DNA from: Nymphalis io
Taxonomy: Eukaryota > Arthropoda > Insecta > Lepidoptera > Nymphalidae
Assembly: GCF_905147045.1 (NCBI RefSeq)
Contig: NC_065905.1
Span: 1,240,001-1,304,000, forward strand
DNA length: 64,000 bases
Direction of reading: 5' to 3'
This document shows positions 13,301 through 24,600 of the stretch, piece after piece; the stretch's first letter is position 1; each line of letters begins with the position of its first letter. The position numbers were made by a program, and so were the translations under genes. Under the pieces are notes generated by a model, which was not told where the DNA came from, did no database searches, and saw only the letters and a program-made list of their open reading frames with translations.

Positions 13301-16300
13301 CTGCCTCGAGAAATTCGTCAAGCTGAATCCGTACATATTTTTAAGAGTCGTTTGCATAATTATTATCTATCAATATAACTAGAGCATGTTGTATTATTAT
13401 ATGTATATGGTTAATTTTTTCTTATATAAGTTTATATGTATGTATGTATGTATAAGTGTATATGTATACATATGTATGTAGGTTGGTATATTACATGTTT
13501 GTATTAAGCTCAATAAATTTTAAGTATAAGTTGTTCGCACACGATATTAGTGATCCTAGCTAAAAAACACATAAACATTTCTCTTTACAGAGGTTGCCTG
13601 GAAGAGATCATTATAAGTGATAAGGCCGCCTTTGCATACTATATCTACTTGCTATTATATACTAAATGTTTGTAAAGTGTGTGCAATAAAGGATTAATAA
13701 ATAAATAAATAATTCAGTTATTAATCTTTGAAAAGACGAAGCTAATAAAATCTTGTATGTTTTAGGAGGTCCGCGAACTTCAGCGTCAATTGGACCACAG
13801 CATGAAGCTAGAGGAGTTTCTCCGCACGAAAGGAACAGTTCGTCTCACAGCCGCTGATGCTAAAGCTGAAGCGAAGAAACTGGAAAAACAGGAACACGAG
13901 ATACGCGTTTACAACAACTATGTCAATATATTAGACGCGATTAAGGTATTTATACATGTAATAAATATAATAAGGACATTCATTCGTAACAGCCTGTGAA
14001 TGTCCCACTGCTGGGCTGAAGGCCTCCTCTCCCTTTTTGAGGAGAAGGTTTGGAGCTTATTTCACCACGCTGCTCCAGTGCGGGTTGGTGGAATACACAT
14101 GTGGCAGAATTCCAGTGAAATTAGACACAAGCAGATTTCCTCACGATGTTTTCCTTCACCGCACGAGATGAATTATAATCACAAATTAAGCACATGAAAA
14201 TTCAGTGGTGCTTGCCTGGGCTTGAACCCACGATCATCGGTTAAGATTCGCGCGTTCTTACCACTGGGCCATCTCGGCTTTTTTTCTATATATTTCCAAT
14301 AAGGACATATATATGGTAAATACTAATAAATGACCAACCGCCATTAAAATTGACATTTTAAGATGAATTAGTTTTTATAAACCATCAATGCGTGAAACTT
14401 GTGCTCTAAGGAATTACCTCCCTTGAGCTTTTAAATAAACACTGGCTTACTTATCCTTGGAAATGGCACACATCGTCCAAAGTATAGTTACCTCTATACC
14501 GCTCTGAGCGGGAAATAGTAACAAAACAGAAAAGATTCAAAATAGGCAATCTTCGTTTTATACTGAAAATGCTAAAAGCCGTCAAACATCAAATTTATTG
14601 GACCCGTTTGATGTCATTATTTAAATCAAACCATAACAAATAACATAGACAGGTTTCGTGGTGATTTAATCGTGAGTACAATTGAAATCGCTGTTTCAGG
14701 AGTACACGGGGGAAGAGGACGTGGACAAGCTGATCCAGGAGTTCACTCGTCGCGAGGAGGAGAACTACGCGCTGTTCAACTACATCAACGAAGTCAACAC
14801 GGAGCTCAAACATCTCAGCGACAACGTCAAGATGCTCAAAACGAATATCGGTATTATTATTATTATTTTTATATTACAGGTTGGTGGACGAGCATATGGG
14901 ACTCTTGATGGTAAGTGGTCACCAACGTCCATAGACATTGGCATTGGTTACCAACGCTCGTAGGCGTTGGCATTGTAAGGAATGTTGACCATCACTTACA
15001 TCGCCATTGTGCCACCAACCTTGGGAACTAATTGGATGAGGAGGATTGGGTATAGCTCATTGGCAGTACTTAGTAGGTATTTACACAAATTCTGACCAAC
15101 AGAATCGTTTATACGAATTTACCTCCGGGTCTTTATTTATTACTATAGCAATTCAAAAATAAAGTTGAAATTGTTAAGGTTTCCTTTGCATCTTTTTTTT
15201 TATATATATACATAGTTATGTATAGTTATGTATAGTTGAAATGGAATAAGCGTTTGTCTTCCATCTCACCTGATGGAAAGTGAAATGAAGACGAAGGTGG
15301 TACACGCCCATCCAAAAGAAACCTGTTCACTCTACTCTTAAAGGCTCCAGAGTTCAACTGGACAGGCAGGTCGTTCCAAATCTTGGCGACTCACCAAAAA
15401 CGAGCTGTCAAATCATTTAGTTCGACTTTTGGGTATGTCAACAACGTATTGATGAAACTTTTGCCTGCGCCTAGTAGTCCGATAAAGGAATGGCAATGGC
15501 TCAATCAGTTCGAAAAGAGCCTTCGAGCACTCTCCAAAGTGTATCATATAAAAAACCGATAAGCTGGCAACTCGACGAGGATGCTCAAGGGTGTGTAGTC
15601 TGCTGTTCATATCTAAAGCATGTTATTGAACAGTTAATAAAAACAATTTTAGATGATGAACACGAAAAACACCAAGCTAAGCTGTACCAGCAGCAAGACA
15701 GCATCGAGATACTCAAAGCAGCGTTGGAAGAACGGCAAGAAGCGACGAAGGACCTTCAGGCGACGTACGATAAAACTAACCAGGTCCTGACTGGATTGTT
15801 GCAAGAAGTTCAGACTTTAGCCATGTTTGTATCTCTCTTTATTAAATTTTAATGCATTTAGTCTAGTCTCGATATTACTTTTCTTAACATTATAATCCAA
15901 CAAAGAGCCTATCTACACATAGTCCTCTGAGGTACTGTCATGTATAATATATAGATCAAAATTACTAAAATAATCACATTGACATAACGTTAAATAATAA
16001 CTCGGGCATATCCCTTACATGACTACTGTATAAGTTATTTCGTTTAGGAAGGAAGATGAACAAGCGCGTATACACTGTACAATGTAATATTAAAATATAA
16101 CTTCCAGGTCATCAGACTGCGATTCTCTACCGTTACTGAAACTCCTGGGTAGATCCTTGGACATAAACACTACCAATGCTCGTCTATACATCAAGAGTCT
16201 GGAGAAGAAAATATTTGAAATGACAGAACTGATCAAATATGACGAGGTAACTGTTGGAATATATATACGAAGTAAAAAAGATAAATTTCGACTGAATTGC

Positions 16301-16640
16301 TTCAATATTACTTATTAGGTATGAAATCGTTCGATGAAGGATTTTAAATAATTTAATTATTTAATGAAATTATGAAAACTTTGGTCATTTAAATATTTTA
16401 AAATTTAATGTATTATACGCATTTTTTTCAATTTTCATTTTTAACAACTTTAGTGTATTATAAAACGTAGAGACGTTTTCAAGTCATTGCTATATAATGG
16501 TTTTCGTACGCCATACCCCGACATGCCCCGATACACGTGTCTACTATCGCCGCCCGTGTGTGCAGCGCGTGCAGTCCGCCGACGGCAAGGAGCGCACGCC
16601 GCCCGCCTCGCGCCGCCGCCGCCGCGCGCCGCACTCGTAA
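7395..16640 (+). CDS. ODAD1: Outer dynein arm docking complex coiled-coil protein (ODAD1/CCDC114/CCDC63 family)
   Basis: Complete ten-exon model, 473 residues. Exons: 7395-7466, 8380-8502, 11293-11487, 12000-12139, 12816-12990, 13766-13945, 14700-14850, 15653-15824, 16108-16246, 16566-16640. All junctions are GT-AG and keep phase. The protein is almost entirely coiled coil. The signature near residues 18-32 (LSKLQRQ then FRVMEIDR) matches the LQRQ-(F/Y)R-(I/V)MEGDR motif of CCDC114/CCDC63, which anchor outer dynein arms to axonemal doublets; in insects this would act in sperm flagella or chordotonal cilia. The last 24 residues form a basic tail with five consecutive Arg, encoded by a very GC-rich exon. 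An AATAAA at 16884 is a candidate poly(A) signal. ODAD1 cannot be told from its paralogue CCDC63 here. Introns hold SINE and LINE insertions. Confidence 0.88.
7730..7790 (-). repeat. Family B fragment
   Basis: A short reverse piece (TTTCCAAGGTTGGTGGTGCTTTG) matches the central block of family B. It lies in ODAD1 intron 1. Confidence 0.5.
8648..8945 (-). repeat. Family A SINE in ODAD1 intron 2
   Basis: Full-length reverse copy from AACAGCCTGTGAATGTCCC to GGGCCATCTTGGC. The head is intact apart from single substitutions, followed by poly(T) in this orientation. Confidence 0.85.
9066..9262 (-). repeat. GC-rich dispersed repeat (same family as 52930-53175)
   Basis: The reverse complement of blocks here (GGCGCCTTGGACACCGGCGA, ACTGTTCCCGTG, AAAGCGTTTTTCCA) recurs in plus orientation near 52965-53160. 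Composition is much richer in GC than the flanks. It is presumably part of a transposon; the class is unknown. Confidence 0.55.
10130..10490 (+). mobile_element. LINE-associated repeat, older copy
   Basis: Block by block this matches 60270-60650: GGTGCGACAAAGAAA, GATGTCACAGTTAGG, CAGGAATTAGAGAGAATAAT, GAAAGCGCTCAGCGC, GGAGATCAATCGTCGTGACA. Both copies stop at GATCTGCA. At 60 kb it abuts a decayed endonuclease-reverse transcriptase element, so this is probably the untranslated part of a non-LTR element. Confidence 0.6.
10496..10612 (+). repeat. Degenerate family A SINE fragment
   Basis: A decayed middle and tail are recognisable (GTGTCACATGCGTATCC, GCATTGAAGCAGC, GCCCAGCTGTGATACATT). Confidence 0.45.
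10687..10929 (+). repeat. Family A SINE, 5' truncated
   Basis: Starts inside the element at CCCGGGCAAGCACCACTG and runs to GGGACATAAACAGGCTGTTAC. Box A and most of box B are missing. Confidence 0.8.
12352..12640 (+). repeat. Family B dispersed repeat, best-preserved copy
   Basis: Runs from AGGAAGGTGGACGAGCATAT through GATGGTAAGTGGTCACC, GCCACCAACCTTGGGAACTA and TTGCGGTAGAATATCTGATG to CTTGCACAAAGCCCTACCAC. A poly(T) tract precedes it at 12332. It occurs at least 15 times in the window in both orientations. It lies in ODAD1 intron 4. Confidence 0.85.
13036..13400 (+). mobile_element. Non-LTR retrotransposon reverse transcriptase remnant (C-terminal end)
   Basis: Two frames together read like the end of a LINE ORF2. 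One carries KLKWLPIRLCRNVHVLSLLY and the other carries VKAVKLWNSLPREIRQAESV and FKSRLHNYYLS. A frameshift near 13180-13230 separates them, so it is dead. It lies in ODAD1 intron 5 in the sense orientation. Confidence 0.7.
13436..13486 (+). repeat. GTAT/TATG microsatellite
   Basis: Short-period GTAT repeats (GTATGTATGTATGTATAAG) follow the reverse transcriptase remnant. Confidence 0.6.
13590..13715 (+). mobile_element. LINE 3' end with AATA tail
   Basis: Contains AGAGGTTGCCTGGAAGAGAT, AAGGCCGCCTTTGCAT and GTGTGCAATAAAGG, ending in a short (AATA)n tail. The same 3' end occurs in reverse at 25905-26015, so it is a repeated LINE terminus rather than a host sequence. Confidence 0.65.
13986..14279 (-). 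repeat. Family A SINE in ODAD1 intron 6
   Basis: Nearly full-length reverse copy beginning 41 bp after the exon 6 donor (13945). The head, box A region and tail are clear; there is a small deletion at CACCGCACGAGATG. Confidence 0.85.
14872..15032 (+). repeat. Family B, truncated with internal duplication
   Basis: The block ATAGACATTGGCATTG is followed by a second, diverged copy (GTAGGCGTTGGCATTG). The element then stops after GCCACCAACCTTGGGAACTA, so the 3' third is missing. It starts about 20 bp after the exon 7 donor. Confidence 0.7.
15225..15645 (-). mobile_element. Decayed non-LTR element fragment next to ODAD1 exon 8
   Basis: The reverse strand reads a reverse-transcriptase-like end (WNDLPVQLNSGAFKS-type residues at 15315-15385), and the segment is richer in GC than the intron flanks. 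It reaches almost to the exon 8 acceptor at 15652. The class is inferred from the short match only. Confidence 0.4.
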
Positions 16641-16678
16641 CGCACGCACACACCGACACCGCACACTGCTTATGATTA

Positions 16679-16733
16679 TTATGGGGCGAGTGTCTCAAGT
16701 ACCAGGAGGGTACTTGAGACACTCGCCCCATAA
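16679..16733. repeat. Perfect 25-bp inverted repeat (hairpin) in the ODAD1 3' region
   Basis: Arms 16679-16703 and 16709-16733 are exact reverse complements around the 5-nt loop AGGAG. The left arm starts TTATGGGGCGAGTGTCTC. It lies 38 nt after the ODAD1 stop codon and would form a very stable RNA stem if transcribed. Confidence 0.9.
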
Positions 16734-16916
16734 CCAAGAAAGGTGTCATCGGCGTTTAGTGGCATGACATACACACGTACACACACAAACACATCGCTCA
16801 CACTTACGCACACAGAGATTGAACTTAATCATATGTATGTCTAATCACTTGTATGTATACTATATTCCAATGATAGGATTTTAAATAAACAATTAATCCT
16901 TAGATTTTTTATAGTA

Positions 16917-17190
16917 TAGGTAGGCGGACAAGCATATGGGCAACATGATGGTAAGTGGTCACTAACGTCCATAGACATTGGCATTGTAAGAAATGTTAAC
17001 CATCGCTTACATCGCCATTGCGCCACCAACGTCGGGAAGTAAGATGTTATGTCCCCTGTGCCTATAATTACACTGGCTCACTCACCCTACAAACCGGAAT
17101 ATAACAAGTACTGCTGTTTTGCGGTTGAATATCTGATAAATGAATGGTACCTACCTAGACGAGCTTGCACAAAGCCCTACCAGTACCAGT
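16917..17190 (+). repeat. Family B copy
   Basis: Near-complete, from ATAGGTAGGCGGACAAGCAT to GCTTGCACAAAGCCCTACCA. It lies just beyond the candidate ODAD1 poly(A) signal. Confidence 0.8.
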
Positions 17191-17433
17191 TTAGATATTC
17201 CATGCGATTTTCTATTATCTCAGCTATATTATGCACTACAAACAGTGCTCGATTACCAGTGCCACATAACTACTTATAACAATTTTAATTTTACTACAAA
17301 AATTCTGATAATAGATAAAATATTTAATACTATAGAATACCACAATTTATTTATATCTCGAACAATGACGTCAGGTCAAACTTAATTCCTGTCATTGGAA
17401 TCAGCTATACGTACCGATCATGTAAAGGTAAAC

Positions 17434-17717
17434 TAACAGCCTGTGAATGTCCCACTGCTGGACTAAGACCTCTTCTTTTTTGAGGAGAAGATTTGGAGCT
17501 TATACTACCACTGCTCTAGTGCAGATTGGTGAAATACACATGTGGCAGAATTTCAGTGAAATTAGACACATGCAGGTTTCCTCACAATGTTTTCCTTCAC
17601 CGTCAAGCACGAGATGAATTATAAACACAAATTAAGCACATTAAAATTCAGTAGTGCTGGCCCGGGTTTGAACATCGGTTAAGAGTCACGCGTTCTAACC
17701 ACTAAGCCATCTCGGCT
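17434..17717 (-). repeat. Family A SINE between ODAD1 and separase
   Basis: Reverse copy from TAACAGCCTGTGAATGTCCC to TAAGCCATCTCGGC, with a decayed box B (GGTTTGAACATCGG has lost several bases). Confidence 0.8.
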
Positions 17718-18646
17718 ATGATCATGGTTATAAACTAATAATAATCCAAGCTTTTCATGTATACCAACCAACAGCAAATGACACTTGCATTCCACCCTTA
17801 TATATTTAATAAAGCTTAAATAAAAATAAAAGACATTAATTAAAAAAGTTTTATTTACATTTTACCAACATTTCTAGCATAAATAATTCTTAAGCACATG
17901 AACAACGATTAAACATCACATAAATAATTTATAAAATCCAGGAATTACCTGAAATCAATAAAATTAATTAATAGATAAACTAATTTAAAATTACGATAAA
18001 AAAATAGCAAGTCACACATCCTAGCTTTATTGCTATACTTATAACTCAGTAGTCGAGTATCGAACTTTGAAAGTGCATATAATTTGAATGATAATGCCCA
18101 TTGCTACTATTGGTCTTATGATAGTGTCAGTAGTTGGACAGAACTCTTTGATGTATATTGAAAAATTTCTCGAACTTAAATCATTTGGTTTAATGTGGCG
18201 AATACACAGATAGAAGTGACCTTATAGTTGATTTTAAACATATGACGGCGACTGCGATAGATCAGCGGCACGCCCGTCATCGGTAGGAGCTTCTGGTACA
18301 GGGTTTATGGCGTAGGTCTCAGGCAATTAACCACAAAGTTACAGTATGATAGTTCTTGTATTTTATGTAGGTAATCAGCAATCACAAAGTAGGTATATTA
18401 AAACTATCATAATTTCGTGAACCAACGGTCCCGTTTGGAAACTCCAAACGATTCCAATCATGTGACTCATTACGTCACGGCGTTCACATCTCACCGTTAC
18501 AATAAAATCAACTGAGTTACTAATTATTCGTAATCGACGACATATAATTCATAAAACATACAGTATGAAAGGAATATTCGATTATTTATAAAGTTACATT
18601 TTACAAATTGGCAAAAATAGCAGCTTCCGAATGAAGCAAAACGAAC
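17718..18646. other. ODAD1-separase convergent intergenic and 3' UTR
   Basis: AT-rich, without recognisable coding. On the minus strand AATAAA signals lie at 18026-18031 and near 17850; either could end the separase mRNA. Confidence 0.45.
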
Positions 18647-21600
18647 CTACTCGTCCGGCATCCTGACCGGTATCCCTCTGGCCACCAAGCTGCTGGCGAT
18701 CATCATGAAGTTGGTAGCGCCTCGAGCGCGACACATCGCTCGCAGCACGTCCCTCTCGGGCGGCACGGGCTCCCTGTTCTCCACGTTCAGGTCTGGAACC
18801 ATTATGACAGATCGTATCAGACAAATATCTCTCGACAGATAAAATTAAATTAAATTTCAATGCAGGGAAATCAGACAGATTCGTTCGCCAATAAAGGTCA
18901 ACGCAATAAATAGTACTCATGTCTGCTGACAGACAACTGCCAGAAACCCGCAGAGAGCGTATTTGCGAGTACACAGATCGGAGATAAATCTGGCGTCACG
19001 GGTCCACCGAGGCGCTCACCGAGCACGCCGCGGCTCCAGTCGGCCTTGCCCACGCGGCGCCAGGCCAGCGGCGCGGCGGACGGCACGGCGAGCGCCAGCA
19101 GCGCCGTGACGGCCTTGTCCACCTCCAGGTCGGTGACCTCCCACAGCATGCCCAGCACGAGCGGGCAGGCGGCCACGTGCAGGTGGTGGTGCGCGGCGGC
19201 GGCGGGCGCGCGCGCGGGCGGGCGCGCCAGGCGCACGGAGCCGCAGCCCGCCAGCAGCGCGGCGGCGCGGCCGCACGCGCGCTCCACGCCCGCGCCGCCG
19301 CCGCCGCCCGCCACGCCGTCGCCGTGCCCGCAGTACAGGAACACGTCGGCGTCCGCCAGGTCGCGCACGAAGCGCTCGGGCGGCGGCGCGTGGCCCACGT
19401 GGCCGCTCCACGAGGGGCACCAGTACTGCACGAACGAGCTCATGCGCAGCTCCATCCTTTCGAGATTCTTCTCTGAAATTACAAAAGTGCTTGTATGTAT
19501 TACATCTTTACTCGCCTAGTCGTCCTCGTTCCATTTATATACTTTTGAATTGTCATTTTGTAATCATTAGCCAATCGTTGTCCACTGCTGAACATAGGTC
19601 TCTCCCAAGGTGCGCCAAAGCTCCCTGTCCTCCGGCTTCCGCATCCAGTTGGTGCCCGCCACCTTCTTAAGGTCATCGGTCCACCTGGCTGGAGGGCGCC
19701 CTACGCTGCGCTTGCCGATTCGCGGTCTCCACTCTAGGACTCGTCTGCTCCAACGGCCATCGGTCCTACGACAGCCCACTGCCACTTCAGCCTGCTAATT
19801 TTGCAACCTATGTCAGTGACTCCGGTTTTTTTCCGGATAATCTCATTTCTGATCTTTGATTTTTTTAATTTTAATTCAACCAAAGTAAAAGCAAGAACAC
19901 TTAAATGTTACATATAAATGTTATTGAGATACAAAACCAAACTATTTGTTAGAAACAAAGTCTGTATCACTAATTATGGGTAATAGACAATATATCTTTT
20001 TTTTTCAATTAAAGATCAACGATGAATCATTAATGTATTAGGAAAAATAATATAGAATAAGAAATCATTTGAGTATACAAAAAATAAGAAAGGACACACA
20101 ATTGATCTATGGAATCCATTTTTAGCACAGACACAATAGACTTTATATAATTTATAAAAATTAGTCAAGTCAGTCTATGTCAAGATGTAAAGCATTAATA
20201 TAAAAAGCTTGTTAACAACATAACACTTGGACTTACATAAAAGTGTTTCGTATACAAAACAATCGAATACTTCAGAAAAATCACTGTATATATTTTGTTC
20301 CATAATATAAATAAAGGTGATAATCTTTATGACTTTATCCATGCATCGAAAATATTTCTAGTCAATGCTATACCCGCTTCGTGGAGCGATCCTTAATAAA
20401 AATATATTGCTTATATAATTACCAGGATTTATAATGTATCTGCCAACATCAGCATTTGCCTTGAAATAACCATCGACAATGCGATCCTCGTGGACCTTAT
20501 ACAGCATGTACAGGAAGTGAATGTTTTCTATACGCGATACAGGCTGCTGGTTTATTATTGGCAGGGTCTCCCACGGAAATGTATCAAGCATCTGTAATTT
20601 ACATTATTATTTATGAATACCATAGATTATTTTAGACTAATTTTCGCACATAGCTTCACATGTTAGGAGCGGGAGGGGGGGGGTCAAAGGTGTTAACTTT
20701 AAAACAGTATCCTTCCTTGAGTTTCAAGCTTGCTTTATATCAAATTTCATAAAAATCGTTTTAGTGGTTGAGATGTGGAAACGTGACATACAGACAGAGT
20801 TACTTTCGCAATTATAATATTAATATATATACCATTTAATGATGTTATGTCAATTTAATGTCAGTTATTTATTAACTTTACTACTTCCATTAGAATCGAC
20901 TACGTGCCAATGTTTCCATTGGGTTGATATGCTTGTCTATGTATAGTCTATCATAGAGGACCCATCACAACTCGAGGGGAGTAAAACAGAAAGAGTCAAG
21001 TAAGTTTTTGACTTTACTTCAAAGACATATGTATCACTTCATAAGAGTATCTGTTTAAGTTGTTAATTTTAAATGTTTAGTGATAACTTGATGGTGAAAC
21101 TATACAATAAATAAATAGATAAACATATTGTGATTTTTACTTTTATTTATCTCCCTTTACTTTCTTTAAAATATAAATATTTTTATTCTTTAAAATATAA
21201 ATATTTTTATTCTTTAAAATATAATATTTACTTACTTCATCGACAATTAGTATAACCGGGTTTCGTTTCGCCTTCTTCAAGTCTTCCCATTCGTCGCCAT
21301 CTCTTATCTTCAATGCAACTTGAGAGAAAGCTCTTATACCATCGACAAGTGTAAAATTATGAATTTTCTCGAAACACTTCGACAAACATTTTAAACACAA
21401 TTCGTTTAAAAATTTAAAATCTTTATTACAATTTTCACAATCACTCGCGTTTAAGAATTTCCTCACATCATCTGTGTTGCCATGTTCGGTTAAAATTTTT
21501 CTTAAGCATGATTTAATCTGTTGAGATGACAACACTGAACTGTTCTCAAGCAAGTTGTACAGAAGGACTTTTTGTTTCTTCGTTAGTTTTAAAAATCTGT

Positions 21601-24600
21601 AATAAAAACAAGGAAAAATGTTTAAAAATCATAGAAATTTACTGGTGGTAGAGCTTTATGCAAGCTCGTCTGGGTAGGTACCACCCACTCATCAGATATT
21701 CTACAGCAGTACTTGGTATTGTTGTTTACCGGTTTGAAGGGTGAGTGAGCCATTGTAATTACAGACACAAGGGACATAACATCTTAGTTCCCAAGGTTGG
21801 TGGCGCATTGGTGATGTAAGCGATGGTTAACATTTCTTACAACGCCAATGTCTATGGGCGTTGGTGACCACTTATCATCAGGTGGCCCGTATGCTCATCC
21901 GCCTTCCTATTTTATAAAAAAAATATTATTAAACTTACAATATAAGACATATTGTAAACATTATCTATATTATTACTTTCTACCTTTTCATTTTATCTCG
22001 TTTTTAGGTCACGGCGGCCAATCTCAACGAGTACTAGCCAGTAGCCTGTGTAGTTATCACACAGGGCATATAGTGCACAAGTGTGTGCTCAAACACAGGT
22101 GCAGTCTCTGTTCCCTTACACATACTAATATATATCCACACCGATGTGAAAGCCACTCTAAACCAGAATTAAAATTTCATCATTAACATCAAATTGAATG
22201 AAACAAAAGAACTTGTTAAGTAAAATTGCTTGCAAATAAACTTTACTCCTTAAGTAATTAATTTTTTTTTTATCATAAATTTTATATTCAAAAAGCAGCT
22301 TTCTTTTATAATTATCTGTATTTTATTGTAGATTTTCTAGTTTCTAGAGCAATGTTCAAAAAGCAAATTTAATGCATCCATTAATTAATTCATTATATTA
22401 TTTGCATTTAAAATTGTTCTAGATTTGTTTTGTCTGAAGCACATTATTATTTATTTGGTGTAATAAAAGATTACATTTTTGCATTAAACTTGTTTAGAAA
22501 ACGGTTGAAATAATTTTGGATATTCATTTTCAAAATAACTTTATTCAGCGAGAATTTCTTAAATATATGATATTTACATATAAAGTTAATAGACGGTAGT
22601 GGTTGTTTGATGAAAAGTACAATATCACGGGAGAAACAAGTGTTATGTTTGATATATTTATATTTTGGATAGAATATTTAAAATGATACAGTTATATCGT
22701 CTGTATATTATCGTCTGGTAGGTACCACCCACTCATCAGATATTCTACCGCCAAACAGCAGTACTTGGTATTGTTGTGTTCCGGTTTGAAGGGTGAGTGA
22801 GCCAGTGTAATTACAGGCACAAGGGACATAAAATCTTAGTTCCCAAGGTTGGTGGCGTATTGGCTATGTAAGCGATGGTTGACATTTCTTACAATGCCAA
22901 TGTCTAAGGGCGTTTGGTGACCACTTACCATCAGGTGACCCATATCGTCCGCCTTCCTATCTTATTAAAAAAAAAATATTGGTTTCCTTTGCCCATATTT
23001 CGTGTAGTTGGATGTATTTTACTGGTGTATTGACTCATATCATACAGGTGCTTAATAATAACGCTTTATAGACGCTTACCAGCTCTGTAGAGCTAGTGGA
23101 TAGATTCGTTCTAATTCAGTTTGTCGGAAACCACAGTTAAACTATTATTATTATTATCGACTGCCTGGTTGGTCTAGTGGCTTGATATAAGGCCGCAGAC
23201 CCGGAGGTCCTGGGTTCAATCCCCAGGTCGGGCCAATAAAAAGTTATTGGGTTTTTCTATCAGAAAAATTCTCAGTAGCAGCCTGGAGTCTGGAAGTTGG
23301 AAGTGTGTACACTCCCGTGCCTCGGAAAGCACGTAAAGCCGTTGGTCTTGCGCCTGAACTCTTTCCGGTCGTGTCGGATTGCCGTTCCATCGGATTATGA
23401 GAGTTAGGGATAAGAGAGTGCACCTGTATTTGCGCATACACTTGTGCACTATAATATCTCCTGCGTAGTTGGCTAATCTCTCTTGAGATTGGCCGCCGTG
23501 GCCGAAATCGGTCTGGAGGACATTATTATTAAACTATTATAAGTTTATCATTTGTAACAAAACTCACCCCCAGTCAACTATAGCCATGTCCACTAGATTT
23601 ATCAGTCTATCCCTTATTTTAGTATCCATTAGCTTCCCGTTGAGTAAGCTGGACCATCCTCCGAGCCATTCCTTATACATTACATTGATGACACTCTGAA
23701 AATATAACATTCCATGTGATGATAAAGTACAACAAAGCCTGTGGACATATTCCACCACACCCACGGAGTAACCCATTGCATGTCAGAGTATTTTCATGTG
23801 CCAGAAATTCATGTAGTTTGCCTCACGATATTTTCCTTCGCCGCTGAAAATGGGATGAGTATTTTTTTATTTATTTATGCCGTTTCTAAAAAGTAATAAA
23901 GTCCGTACATTTGCGGCCCTAGGCTCAAGCCTACTCAGCCAGTTGGTAAATCAGCCACGGCTATTTGAAAGTATGTACTATTATTAATATTGCAGGTTTA
24001 TTATTTTTATACCTTCAATCTCAAATCAATATCTTCACGTCTGCTCCAATAATTTTGCACCAAGCGTTTGTTGTTCAAGAATTGAGCATTATCTATGGTC
24101 TTGTAGTTTTCATCCAGGAGTGAGTATAACTCTTCAAAAAGGGGTTTTTCTTCACCTACAGTCATAAAAACACTAATAATTCAACAGGATATTATTAACC
24201 TACCATTGAACTGGTAATAATTGTTTACTTTAGTTACTTATCTATAAAGGCGATGATCAATTAAATAATTTATTGTGTAGATCTAGTGTAAGTATTTACT
24301 GGAGTAACTGATTGATGGAACTCTGTTTTATATTAATCATGGACCCATAAACACATTTGTACATAATATTGATGCTATGAAGAGCAGCATTTCTATGATA
24401 ATTTCAACAGTTCCAACCCATATGACACTCGAAAACTGACAATTTAAGCATCACTGAATTTAAATGTTCTCAATTTGTGTTAAAAATTTATCTTGTACTC
24501 GGCAGTTCAGCATATCGTGATAATTTGACACATGTTAATATAGATATCTTTAAGGAAAATTTATTTAAGTTCTTAGAAGCCTTAAAAACTGTATTTGTCA

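Noticed and set aside
16450..16767. Overlapping GC-rich ORFs on both strands
   Set aside because: They are shadows of the GC-rich last ODAD1 exon and of the adjacent hairpin, which reads open on both strands.
19016..19519. Long ORFs antisense or out of frame to separase
   Set aside because: Stop codons are rare in this GC-rich exon in every frame; only the separase frame has homology.
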